From Nitrospirota bacterium (GTDB lineage: Bacteria; Nitrospirota; Nitrospiria; Nitrospirales; Nitrospiraceae), in contig VBOM01000106.1 of assembly GCA_005877535.1 (NCBI GenBank), forward strand, positions 1-8,019: a stretch of DNA of 8,019 bases, in the 5' to 3' direction. The translations under genes were made by a program, and so were the position numbers. This document shows positions 1-6,963 of this stretch, one piece after another. A model generated the notes under the pieces. That model searched no databases. It was not told the DNA's origin and saw only the letters and a list, made by a program, of their open reading frames with translations. Numbering within the stretch: the stretch's first letter is position 1; each line of letters begins with the position of its first letter.

Positions 1-907
1 TCGTCAAGTCGAGTTGATCGGCGGTGATCATCGAAAACGCCGGTCCACCAGGGAACACCGCCTTGATCTTGCGCCCGCCTGGCACTCCCCCCCCACACTT
101 GTCCACGAGTTCCCGGATTGTAGTACCCATCGGCATCTCGTACACGCCGGGCCGATTCACGGCACCGCTCAGGGAAAACATCATCGTGCCCGGACACTTT
201 TCTGTGCCGACCTGCGTGAACCAGGCCACGCCTTTCAGAAGGATCCGCGGAATGTTGCACAAAGTTTCGACATTGTTGACCAGCGTCGGCTTCCCGTAGA
301 GGCCGAAGTCCGTCGGGTAGAAAGGCGGCTTCTGTCTCGGCATCGCCGGACGCCCTTGCATGGATTCGAGCATCGCTGTTTCTTCACCGGCCACGTAACT
401 TCCGTGGCCTTCAAAGACTTGTAAATCGAGATCCACGCCACTCCCCAGGACATTGTTACCCAAGAACCCGTGAGCCTTCGCCTGCGCCAAGGCTTTTTTC
501 AGATTCTCCCGTTCTTCGTGGTACTCATGATTCACATAGATGAAGGCGGCCTTCGCTTGCACCGTGTATGCCGCGATGAGGCAGCCTTCGATAAGCTGGT
601 GTGGCGCCTGCTTGAGCAAGTAACGGTCTTTAAACGTCCCTGGCTCATGTTCGCCTGCGTTGCACACGAAATAGTGTTCCTTCACCCGATGATTGAGGAC
701 CTTTTCCCACTTGATGCCGGTGGGAAAACCTGCACCCCCTCGCCCACGGAGCCCGGCTTTCTTCAGTTCATTGACGATATCGTTCCCGCTCAACTCTTTG
801 ACGCACTTCTTCCAGGCTTCGTAGCCCCCGATCTTCCGGTAGGCATCGATATCCCAGGGAGCGCCATCAAGCGTTTGGAGAACTCGCGGTTCAGTCGCAG
901 CCGTCAT
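1..907 (-). CDS. nuoF: NADH-quinone oxidoreductase subunit F (NuoF, 51 kDa) homologue, 3' end outside window
   Basis: The flavoprotein subunit of complex I or a related NAD(H) dehydrogenase oxidises NADH at FMN and passes electrons to iron-sulfur clusters on the cytoplasmic side. The first 302 residues are visible; the family is usually about 420-450 residues, so the C-terminal 4Fe-4S domain lies off the left edge. The glycine-rich FMN loop GRGGAGFPTG is at residues 55-64, the second flavin/NADH motif CNAGEHEPGTFKDR at 82-95, GEETAM at 174-179, GKPTLVNNVETL at 205-216, and an SLBB-type segment from about 245. The start ATG at 907 has GGAAGG about 5 nt upstream and a promoter behind it. Oddities: the family usually reads NADE where this has NAGE (82-86 region), and no nuoE precedes it. 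It could belong to a NuoF-like diaphorase of another complex (hydrogenase or formate dehydrogenase type) rather than to complex I itself. Confidence 0.88.
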   Translation of the reverse strand, partial: MTAATEPRVLQTLDGAPWDIDAYRKIGGYEAWKKCVKELSGNDIVNELKKAGLRGRGGAGFPTGIKWEKVLNHRVKEHYFVCNAGEHEPGTFKDRYLLKQAPHQLIEGCLIAAYTVQAKAAFIYVNHEYHEERENLKKALAQAKAHGFLGNNVLGSGVDLDLQVFEGHGSYVAGEETAMLESMQGRPAMPRQKPPFYPTDFGLYGKPTLVNNVETLCNIPRILLKGVAWFTQVGTEKCPGTMMFSLSGAVNRPGVYEMPMGTTIRELVDKCGGGVPGGRKIKAVFPGGPAFSMITADQLDLT

Positions 908-948
908 GCACCCTTCCTTAACCGTTTGGCTCTAACGAATGGAGCGAT

Positions 949-978
949 ACTATAATGTGCCTGGCCGGTGTTCGTCAA
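949..978 (-). promoter_or_regulatory. sigma70-type promoter of the nuoF-like gene
   Basis: On the minus strand a -35 TTGACG (plus 973-978) is separated by 18 bp from a -10 TATAGT (plus 949-954). Transcription would begin near 942, leaving a leader of about 35 nt before the ATG at 907. The match and position are good, so nuoF probably starts its own transcription unit. Inferred from consensus only. Confidence 0.6.
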
Positions 979-1077
979 GGCAATGCCGCGATAATAGGCC
1001 TGAATCTCAACGACTTAGGGCCACTGCCCCATACAAAACTGGGCATATGGGCCATCTGAACAGATCGCGGAGTCGCT

Positions 1078-1258
1078 AACCCACATGATTCATGAGGGTT
1101 CGTCGCGAAAGCGTGCAGACGCGAGGCGAGACAGGCACTCGGAGACGTGAAGCCCTGAGGCATACTCGTGCAGTATGTCGAAGGGCTGAACGGCGAGACT
1201 GTCTGTCACAGCCGCGTATCCGCGCTTGCAGCAGAAAGCTTCATGAATCATGCAGGTT
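1078..1258. repeat. Structured interspersed element with terminal inverted repeats, copy 1
   Basis: The ends CATGATTCATGA (1084-1095) and TCATGAATCATG (1241-1252) are perfect 12-bp inverted repeats. After a two-base mismatch they continue as AACC/GGTT, giving 18-bp arms at 1078-1095 and 1241-1258. Inside are nested complementary pairs: AGACAG (1129-1134) with CTGTCT (1199-1204), AGCCCT (1151-1156) with AGGGCT (1182-1187), and CATACT (1161-1166) with AGTATG (1172-1177) closing a 5-base loop. The whole element could therefore fold as one long hairpin. A diverged copy is at 6651-6826. It has no coding capacity, so it resembles a MITE or a large REP/BIME-type element. Confidence 0.7.
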
Positions 1259-1289
1259 AAGGTCGGAAGCAGGGAAGGTGAACCGACTT

Positions 1290-1311
1290 GCCAGCGGACC
1301 TTTCCGCCGGC
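1290..1311 (-). terminator. Terminator-like hairpin after the puuD-like gene
   Basis: On the minus strand, 14 nt after the puuD-like stop, GCCGGCGGA-AAGG-TCCGCTGGC forms a 9-bp stem (one G-U pair) with a 4-nt loop. A second weaker hairpin (GTCGG 1262-1266 with CCGAC 1283-1287) follows. There is no clear run of U, so it may be an imperfect terminator or a 3'-end stabilising structure. Confidence 0.45.
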
Positions 1312-1325
1312 AGTCGTATACCGTC

Positions 1326-1913
1326 TTACTTGAGGTGGCTGCCGGCTCCCATGAATAACAGCATGGGAATCGACAACATAAAGTTGACCCGAGAGGCAAG
1401 GAGCGCGGTCCGACCCCACTGGGCCATTTCCGCAGGTGCGGGGGTCCCCTGGGCTGCTGCCGTCACCGCCGCAATAATCTTCTTTTGGTTCGGCCAAATA
1501 ATCGCATGGACATTGGCCATCATGATGATGCCCAATAACCCACCGATTCCCAGCGCGATCGCGCCGGTTCCACCTCTGGAGTACAGGTAAAGGTACAACA
1601 CAATCCCCGCAAGCACCGTGACCGTCGCGCCATGACGAAACCAGTTCAGCGCGGCGGGCATCAACTTGGGAATCACGATGTTCTTGGTGGGACCGTCCAA
1701 ACTCTTCATGAACGCCGCATTGATCAGGTTGAAGAAATACAGTAACCCGATCCAGGTGATCCCGGCCAAGAAATGGGTCCAGCGTAACAGCATGCCAAAC
1801 CAATCGGTATCGGCACCGCCGACTCCAGGAATTAAGAGGAACCCCGCAATCAATACGATCGCGAGCGCGAATCCTACGCCCATGGTTTGCATCGGACTCT
1901 CAAGAAATTTCAT
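1326..1913 (-). CDS. PuuD-like (urate hydroxylase N-terminal domain family) integral membrane protein
   Basis: A 195-residue multi-span membrane protein. Hydrophobic segments are near residues 11-33, 39-66, 92-112, 117-140 and 168-190. The segment RWTHFLAGITWIGLLYFFN (44-62) and the later HAIIWPNQKK stretch (136-145) resemble the membrane domain of the PuuD family (also annotated DUF989 or urate oxidase N-terminal). Histidines 47, 94 and 136 lie in or beside membrane segments and could bind haem or metal (inference). PuuD proper carries a C-terminal cytochrome c domain; this protein ends without one and has no cysteine at all. No purine-degradation gene is nearby, so urate oxidation should not be assumed. 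Start ATG 1913 has AGGAG 6 nt upstream. It follows malate dehydrogenase after a 90-bp gap on the same strand and could be cotranscribed with it. Confidence 0.82.
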   Translation of the reverse strand: MKFLESPMQTMGVGFALAIVLIAGFLLIPGVGGADTDWFGMLLRWTHFLAGITWIGLLYFFNLINAAFMKSLDGPTKNIVIPKLMPAALNWFRHGATVTVLAGIVLYLYLYSRGGTGAIALGIGGLLGIIMMANVHAIIWPNQKKIIAAVTAAAQGTPAPAEMAQWGRTALLASRVNFMLSIPMLLFMGAGSHLK

Positions 1914-2003
1914 AGTATCTCCTCGCTCAGTGTATTGCTAAGTCGTTGCCGGAACTGTAGGCTCCCCCTGCTTGTCAAGCGAGCCTCCTATCACGATCAT
2001 GCG

Positions 2004-2942
2004 TTACGCCATTAATCGATCGACTGCTGCGCAAAGTTCGCGTACCGCGCTGGCAGAGATCGCCAATGCCGCCCGCTCCTCCGCCGTCAGCTCATATTCG
2101 ACCACCTGTTCCGCTCCACCTCGACCCAGGCGAACCGGCACACCCACGACGACATCCATTAATCCATACTCGCCCTCGCAGAGCACCGCACAAGGCAACA
2201 CCCGCTTCTGGTCCTTTATAATCGCCTCGATCATATCAACAGCCGAGGCCGACGGGGCATAAAATGCGCTGCCCGTTTTCAACAGGCCCACGATTTCGGC
2301 GCCCCCCTCGCGTGTCCGCTTCACAATCGCCTCCAACCGGTCCTTCGACATCAACTCCAAGACCGGCTTCCCCTTCACCGTCGTGTACCGCAACAGCGGC
2401 ACCATCGTATCACCATGCCCGCCCAACACCATCGCAGCCACGTAGGGACCCGGCACACTCAATTCAGCGGCGATGAAGGCACGCATGCGGGCGGAGTCGA
2501 GCACTCCCGCCATACCCAAGACCCGCGACTTCGGCAATCCGCTCGCACGGTACGCGACATGAACCATGGCGTCCAGCGGGTTGGTGACGAGGATTAGAAT
2601 GACGTTTGGCGATCGCGACACCAGCTCCGACACGACCGATTTCACGATCTTCGCGTTCGTGGTCAACAACTCGTCACGGCTCATCCCCGGCTTGCGAGGA
2701 ATTCCTGACGTGATCACCGCCACCGAGGAGCCGGCCGTTTCATCGTAACCGTTGGTGCCCACCACGCGAGTGCTGTAGCCGCAGACTGGCCCGGCCTGGG
2801 TGATATCGAGGGCCTTGCCTTGCGGGACATCCTTCACAATGTCGACAAGCACCACCTCGTACTCGTCCTTCTCGGCCAGCCGCTGGGCCATCGTGCCGCC
2901 GACATTCCCCGCGCCCACCACCGTAATCTTCGGTCTCCCCAT
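2004..2942 (-). CDS. mdh: Malate dehydrogenase (NAD-dependent, LDH-like type)
   Basis: Interconverts malate and oxaloacetate with NAD(H) in the cytoplasm (TCA cycle, oxidative or reductive direction). The 312-residue length is normal for this family. The dinucleotide-binding loop GAGNVG is at 10-15, with acidic D34 at the end of the second strand, which favours NAD over NADP. The substrate loop [12 protein letters not shown] (81-92) has Arg83, the residue that selects malate over lactate, and Arg89. VTNPLD is at 119-124, the D149/R152 pair is in GVLDSARMR, and catalytic His176 is in GGHGDTM. The start chosen is ATG 2942, which has GGAGGGAG just upstream and begins the typical [12 protein letters not shown]; a longer reading to 3011 would run into the upstream heptad-repeat palindrome and is rejected. 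Stop is TAA. Confidence 0.95.
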   Translation of the reverse strand: MGRPKITVVGAGNVGGTMAQRLAEKDEYEVVLVDIVKDVPQGKALDITQAGPVCGYSTRVVGTNGYDETAGSSVAVITSGIPRKPGMSRDELLTTNAKIVKSVVSELVSRSPNVILILVTNPLDAMVHVAYRASGLPKSRVLGMAGVLDSARMRAFIAAELSVPGPYVAAMVLGGHGDTMVPLLRYTTVKGKPVLELMSKDRLEAIVKRTREGGAEIVGLLKTGSAFYAPSASAVDMIEAIIKDQKRVLPCAVLCEGEYGLMDVVVGVPVRLGRGGAEQVVEYELTAEERAALAISASAVRELCAAVDRLMA

Positions 2943-2961
2943 GCTCCCTCCGGTCCAGTTT

Positions 2962-3031
2962 TGAGTAATGAGTGCTGAGTTCTGAGTTGTTCTATGCGTT
3001 CTGCAACTCAAAATTCAGAACTCAGAACTCC
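2962..3031. repeat. Palindrome made of 7-bp repeats between the 134-aa gene and mdh
   Basis: Four direct heptamers of the form TGAGTNN (2962-2989) face four heptamers of the complementary form, such as CAACTCA and GAACTCA (3004-3031). Bases 2969-2989 pair with 3004-3024 with two mismatches and one G-T, around a 14-base loop. As RNA on the minus strand it forms a hairpin just after the 134-aa gene stop and about 20 nt before the mdh start. No U tract follows. Confidence 0.7.
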
Positions 3032-3436
3032 TCAGTGTTCGTGCTCGGTCCAGCCAGCAACTTTGAAATTGATCGTGCAGACAAAATTGTCCCCGTCATA
3101 GAAATTTACTTTGATTTTCTTCTTGCCATAGGTCTTCGCCAGAAAGGCGTCCGGGTCGTCGATCAATTCCTGAAACCCTCCTGCCGGATATTCGCCGAGC
3201 TCGTGGAATACCACGATCATCCCCACCTTGACTTCTTGAAGAATCTTGGCCCAACAACGGGGATAGACCTCCCAAAACTTAGCCTCGATCAGGTCCTTCG
3301 TCGGCTCCTGGCGATCCTCCCCCGGCTTAATGGGCTGTGCAAACTTCGCCAACCGACGGACATAGGGATACTGATGCCCCGTAAACAGCTTGTGCAGCCA
3401 GGGCGGCACATTTGGCTTGGCCAGCTGATTATTCAT
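3032..3436 (-). CDS. Conserved-looking hypothetical protein, 134 aa
   Basis: Not recognised. The 134-residue protein has no signal peptide or membrane segment and is probably cytoplasmic. It is rich in Lys, aromatic residues and Pro. The N-terminal part (1-35) is basic, the middle (45-95) looks like a mixed alpha/beta fold containing KFWEVYPRCW (53-62), and the C-terminal strand-like stretch KKKIKVNFYDGDNF is followed by TINFKVAGW and ends in the His-containing tail EHEH. It has two isolated cysteines and no CxxC motif. The start ATG 3436 has only a weak AGG upstream. It lies between the NorD-like gene and mdh, all on the minus strand, with a heptad-repeat palindrome on each side. Codon usage resembles its neighbours and no rival reading frame of equal length covers it, so it is likely a real gene. 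Confidence 0.7.
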   Translation of the reverse strand: MNNQLAKPNVPPWLHKLFTGHQYPYVRRLAKFAQPIKPGEDRQEPTKDLIEAKFWEVYPRCWAKILQEVKVGMIVVFHELGEYPAGGFQELIDDPDAFLAKTYGKKKIKVNFYDGDNFVCTINFKVAGWTEHEH

Positions 3437-3447
3437 ATTGCCTGTTT

Positions 3448-3548
3448 TGAATGGTCAATGATGAATGTTGAATACGTGACCCATAATGAACATTCCCCAT
3501 CGCTCCCATCTCACAATTCAACATTGAGCATTGAACATTCATCATTCG
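3448..3548. repeat. Palindrome made of 7-bp repeats between the NorD-like gene and the 134-aa gene
   Basis: Four heptamers of the TGAATNN/TCAATGA type (3448-3475) face five of the complementary type (3514-3548, such as ACATTGA, GCATTGA, ACATTCA). Bases 3448-3473 pair with 3516-3541 at 23 of 26 positions, including a perfect 10-bp block AATGTTGAAT/ATTCAACATT next to a 42-base loop. The heptamer sequence differs from the one at 2962-3031 but the design is the same. A small GC hairpin (GCGCC 3548-3552 with GGCGC 3559-3563) overlaps the NorD-like stop. Confidence 0.7.
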
Positions 3549-3562
3549 CGCCCCTTGCGGCG

Positions 3563-6500
3563 CTACGTCGTGAGTCGTTGATAGATCCGTGGCAGTCGCT
3601 TCGGTAAGGCTTCGAGATGATCGATGACCGCGAACTGCACGTCCCCGTACATTCTCCGGACATAGCCATCGGCCCCCCGATCGATTGTGATGCAAAATGG
3701 ATGCACCCCACGCTGACGCGCCTCCTGTAATGCAGTCTTGGTGTCTTCCAGCGAATACTCATCGTTATAGGCGTCATCGAGCGGACGCCCGTCACTGATG
3801 AGGACGAGCAGTCGCGTCCGCGCTTCTCGCGCCAGTAATTTGGCGGTGGCATGGCGAATGGCCGCCCCATCACGGTTTTGCCGCATGGGAGTCAGTCCGC
3901 CCAAACGCTGCGCCGCCTTTCCGCCCAACTGATCGTCAAAATCCTTGATCAGAAGAAAATCCACCTGCCCGCGGCCTTGGCCCGAATAACCGTAGAGCGC
4001 ATATTGGTCTCCGACCGCCTCCAGCGCTTCACACAAGAGCACCAGACCCTCTTTCTCCAGATCGATTACGCGACGGCCGCCTTCCAACTGACGACTGGTT
4101 GACCCGCTCACGTCGACCAGAAACGCGGCCGCGACATCCCGTTCTTTTCTCTCCCGCCTGACGTAGATCCGATCCGACAGGTCTGCCCCAGCCGCCCGCT
4201 CGGCGCACATACGGACGGCCGCATCCACATCGAGTTCGTCGCCGTCGGCTTGGCCCGGCACACGCCGCAACCCCGATGGCCGCAGACTTTCGAAAAATCG
4301 TCGAAGGGCCGAGACTTCACTCCCGTGCGCGCTCAACGTGGCGCCCACGATGTCACCGCTCCCCTCCTCCGCGGCACGCTCGACGACGCGACACCAGTTG
4401 AGGCGATAGTCATCGATCCCCTGATCCCATTCTGGATAGCGCACCGCACGATCGCCCGGCCCTGTCTGATCGACCGGCGCCGGCTGCTCGACCTTCAAGG
4501 CCAGAAGTTCTTCCACATGGGAAGGCAACTGCCGCCCCCCTGTAAGCCTGTCACTCTCGGTCGCCGTGCGCATTTCCTCTTGATTCCGTTGACCCTGTGC
4601 TGACGACTCCTGTGCTCCGCCGGCGGCACTCGCCATTCGTTCGATATCCTTTGACTGTTTCTGATCGTCCGATGAACATTCATCCTGGTCCTGCTGACGA
4701 ATGAACTCAGGATTCATCGCTCCTCGATATACCCAGTTGGTGACGGGACGATAGTTCTCACCCGTTTGTTCGGAAGCTGAGGGGCCCACCCCCAGCTCTT
4801 CTGACGGGTCATTGGTCTGATCAGCCTGGATCATTGCCCCCTTCGGCGCCAACAGCTCTTCGAGCCGCACGTACAGCGCATGGGCTACGCGCACGGACTC
4901 TTCCGCCGTCGCAGTTGGAGCCAGAATTGCCTTGCACATCGGCCAGAGTATGGCGATCTCGTCCTTGATGGCTTCGTGAATTGCGACAGACTGTAACCCG
5001 GCGGTCGACAACTGGAGCAGTTGATCGACAACGAGTTCTTTGGCGGTCAGCCCGTGCGTCAGCGACCGCGTCGTGACTGCGTCCCGCGCGAATCCTTGTA
5101 GATCGCGCTGGAGACCCGGGTACTCCCGTTGAAGCAGAAATTCCACCCGTGCATCCTCCACGAGCATCCACAGGTCCTGGATCAGTCCCGGATGAGGATA
5201 CAGACGAAATAGTGCCGCCAAGGTGTCCGGCGCAGGCTGTTTTACCAGGCCATACTTATGACGCAGGACCAGGACCAAGTCTGCGAACGGCTCAAGAGTC
5301 AGCCGGTATGTTCCAAACTCCATATGCCCCGCTTCGTGAGCCGCCATCACCAGATACAACCGTGTATTCTCCTCGGCAGTGGGGTAGCGACGGAGGAGCG
5401 CCGGCAGTGAGATGATGCGCCCGTCCTGGCTCACCATGGCCCGCGCAGATGTCTCCCGGCTCAGCGAATCGGGGAGCGCCACAATCGTCAGATCCATCCC
5501 ACAGAGCCCTTGCACGAAGAGCTTCACGGTACGGGCCACTTGCCGAAGCGGCACACCGCTTAAGGCCGCTTCCACCGACGTCAACGCCTTTTGCGATTCC
5601 AGAGCAAAATAGGCCCTGGCTCCTTCGACACTGTAGGCCAAGACTTCCATCCCTGCTGTGAACCAGGCCTCGAAGCGAGCCGTAGCCTCGGCAGACTCGC
5701 CGAGCACACTCACCAATTCAGGCGCGCGCCGCAAATAGGCCAGCGCTGTGTCCGCGTCACGCTCTGCCACCAAGGATCCGTATTGCAATATTTTTAGCCG
5801 CCATCCCTCATTCGGCACGGCACGCAACAGACGTGGCGATTCCGATAACCAGGCTATGCCAGCCCCGGCATCACGTTCAGCCAGCAACGACCCGACTGTG
5901 ACGACCTTGGCCCTGACCGACTGGTCTTCGAGATCGCCCAGGATGAGCGGACTGGTGCGGAGGAATTCGATGGTTGCAAAATAGTCCGTCTTGCCGAAAC
6001 TATTCTGGGAGATCAGTTTTAACCCGAATGTAGCCCAGGCTCTGGCGTCCTGGATCGGCAACACGCGGCCGACCGCTGGAATTTTGCGGATGTACTCCAG
6101 CGCGACAACAAAATCGACCTGCGTCAGTTCGAACCCGATCTCTAGCCAGACCCCCAACTGATCTGGCGAGATGACCGCCACCACCTCCGGCGAGACACGG
6201 AAAAACTCCAGCGCGACGTTCGCATTCTGCTCGGCCAGTTCCAGGGCGGTTTTCAGCACCAATGATCGAATCGATGGTGACTCGATCAGACCCAGCACCA
6301 GCGGACTCTCTTTGAAAAACTTCATCCCGATCGCACCGGACGATTCGGCCAGCGCAATCCCCAGATCCAGCCAAGCCACAGCATCGCTGAGCCGATCCCG
6401 CTGTTGCAAATCGAGGAACGATTCAATCGCGGCGCGAGCGACCTTCGGCGAGACCTCAATCAATTCATCGAGCAACAGCAAGACACCTTCCACCTGATTC

Positions 6501-6610
6501 GGTTTCGCGGCGGCTTCGACGAGGCGGGAGACCAGATGCTGGGCCGTAGCCGGCCCCAGCTCCTCCGCCAGTTTGGCAATCAATTGCTTATGAGTGTCCG
6601 GCGTCTCCAT
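3563..6610 (-). CDS. NorD/CobT-like von Willebrand factor A domain protein with N-terminal helical repeats and HExGH motif
   Basis: A 1015-residue, probably cytoplasmic protein. Residues about 79-350 form roughly seven degenerate units of about 38-42 residues with the pattern W..G..LA...(A)...F...SP, an alpha-solenoid. Residues 400-600 carry AAHEAGHMEFG (HExGH at 425-429) and, about 55 residues later, VEDARVE (484-490), a zinc-peptidase-like arrangement also seen, as I recall, in large NorD-like proteins. Residues 600-720 are a hydrophilic Gln/Glu/Ser-rich linker. The C-terminal vWA domain (about 815-1010) has an intact MIDAS metal site: DVSGS (D833, S835, S837), T907 in GLTP and D940 in SDGRP. 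The RDGAAIRHA stretch (913-921) is typical of NorD/CbbO. Relatives work with a MoxR-type AAA+ ATPase (NorQ, CbbQ) to activate or insert metal into enzymes; none is in this window. The start ATG 6610 has only a weak GGATCGAG upstream. Stop is TAG. Confidence 0.85.
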   Translation of the reverse strand: METPDTHKQLIAKLAEELGPATAQHLVSRLVEAAAKPNQVEGVLLLLDELIEVSPKVARAAIESFLDLQQRDRLSDAVAWLDLGIALAESSGAIGMKFFKESPLVLGLIESPSIRSLVLKTALELAEQNANVALEFFRVSPEVVAVISPDQLGVWLEIGFELTQVDFVVALEYIRKIPAVGRVLPIQDARAWATFGLKLISQNSFGKTDYFATIEFLRTSPLILGDLEDQSVRAKVVTVGSLLAERDAGAGIAWLSESPRLLRAVPNEGWRLKILQYGSLVAERDADTALAYLRRAPELVSVLGESAEATARFEAWFTAGMEVLAYSVEGARAYFALESQKALTSVEAALSGVPLRQVARTVKLFVQGLCGMDLTIVALPDSLSRETSARAMVSQDGRIISLPALLRRYPTAEENTRLYLVMAAHEAGHMEFGTYRLTLEPFADLVLVLRHKYGLVKQPAPDTLAALFRLYPHPGLIQDLWMLVEDARVEFLLQREYPGLQRDLQGFARDAVTTRSLTHGLTAKELVVDQLLQLSTAGLQSVAIHEAIKDEIAILWPMCKAILAPTATAEESVRVAHALYVRLEELLAPKGAMIQADQTNDPSEELGVGPSASEQTGENYRPVTNWVYRGAMNPEFIRQQDQDECSSDDQKQSKDIERMASAAGGAQESSAQGQRNQEEMRTATESDRLTGGRQLPSHVEELLALKVEQPAPVDQTGPGDRAVRYPEWDQGIDDYRLNWCRVVERAAEEGSGDIVGATLSAHGSEVSALRRFFESLRPSGLRRVPGQADGDELDVDAAVRMCAERAAGADLSDRIYVRRERKERDVAAAFLVDVSGSTSRQLEGGRRVIDLEKEGLVLLCEALEAVGDQYALYGYSGQGRGQVDFLLIKDFDDQLGGKAAQRLGGLTPMRQNRDGAAIRHATAKLLAREARTRLLVLISDGRPLDDAYNDEYSLEDTKTALQEARQRGVHPFCITIDRGADGYVRRMYGDVQFAVIDHLEALPKRLPRIYQRLTT

Positions 6611-6650
6611 GCTCGATCCATTCTACGGAATTTGCAGGAAGTGTTAGCCC

Positions 6651-6826
6651 GTATTACTCATGACGGTTCGTGGCGAAATGCCCCAGTGGCGCGCGACTAG
6701 CGCGAAGAGCGAGACTCGCGTGACGTGTTAGCCCTGTTCCTCCTTGTCGCGCTATTCCCGCCAGTCTCGCCCGTCTCGCTTGAGTCAGGTATCGACAATT
6801 ACAGCAGAAGCGGTCATGAATGATGC
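6651..6826. repeat. Structured interspersed element with terminal inverted repeats, copy 2
   Basis: A diverged relative of the element at 1078-1258. The left cores match at 19 of 21 bases (6658-6678 against 1090-1110, sharing TCATGA and GGTTCGT around the differences), and the right ends match at 20 of 25 (6802-6826 against 1229-1253, sharing CAGCAGAA and TCATGAAT). The ends pair imperfectly with each other (6651-6664 with 6813-6826). Inside are GCGAG-A-CTCGC (6709-6719) and AGCGAGAC (6708-6715), which can also pair with GTCTCGCT (6773-6780). It is noncoding. Confidence 0.65.
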
Positions 6827-6834
6827 GGAGTAGA

Positions 6835-6870
6835 TTGTAAAGGACGCCCTAGCGCTTGTAAACTACGCCC
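6835..6870 (+). promoter_or_regulatory. 21-bp-period direct repeat, possible operator/promoter of the FTR-like gene
   Basis: TTGTAAAGGACGCCC (6835-6849) recurs as TTGTAAACTACGCCC (6856-6870), with 13 of 15 bases identical and a spacing of 21 bp, or two helical turns. Tandem sites with this phase suit cooperative binding of a regulator on one DNA face. A weak promoter reading (TTGTAA-18 bp-TAAACT) overlaps it and would start transcription near 6871. Confidence 0.4.
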
Positions 6871-6880
6871 CTGCGGTGTG

Positions 6881-6963
6881 GGCATGGGGCGAGATGCACG
6901 AGGCTAGATGTTTGAAGTCACCATCCTCCTCCACCTGCCCCATGCCTCTAGCCTAGAAAGGAG
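6881..6963 (+). promoter_or_regulatory. Structured 5' leader with potential H-type pseudoknot and ribosome binding site
   Basis: GGCATGGGGC (6881-6890) is perfectly complementary to GCCCCATGCC (6937-6946), and AGGCTAGA (6901-6908) to TCTAGCCT (6947-6954). The two helices interlock in the order 1-2-1'-2' with abutting 3' arms, the topology of an H-type pseudoknot. It ends two bases before the Shine-Dalgarno sequence AAAGGAG (6957-6963), which is 5 nt before ATG 6969. CTCCT (6926-6930) inside the loop is complementary to AGGAG (6959-6963) and could mask it. Complementarity is seen directly; a regulatory role is inference. It matches no riboswitch class I recognise. Confidence 0.45.

Larger units (their letters stand above)
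908..1325. other. Intergenic space between puuD-like and nuoF-like genes
   Basis: This 418-bp space has no convincing gene. It holds the nuoF promoter (949-978), a small perfect inverted repeat ATCTG-AA-CAGAT at 1054-1065 that could be an operator but has no further support, a terminal-inverted-repeat element (1078-1258) and a strong hairpin after the puuD-like gene (1290-1311). Short ORFs here lie largely within the repeat element and have no credible ribosome binding site. Confidence 0.6.

Noticed and set aside
470..955. 161-codon plus-strand ORF
   Set aside because: Antisense shadow of the nuoF-like gene, which has clear motifs on the other strand.
975..1163. 62-codon minus-strand ORF in the nuoF upstream space
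   Set aside because: Runs into the inverted-repeat element, lacks a credible ribosome binding site and overlaps the nuoF promoter.
1090..1803. 237-codon minus-strand ORF overlapping the puuD-like gene
   Set aside because: It is an alternate frame of the membrane protein running on into the repeat element; its product is Cys/Arg/His-rich with no family resemblance.
1973..1978. Perfect TTGACA on the minus strand upstream of the puuD-like gene
   Set aside because: No acceptable -10 hexamer at 16-18 bp; the closest, TACAGT, is only 13 bp away.
1938..2000. 20-codon minus-strand ORF just after the mdh stop
   Set aside because: No ribosome binding site and no coding signal beyond chance.
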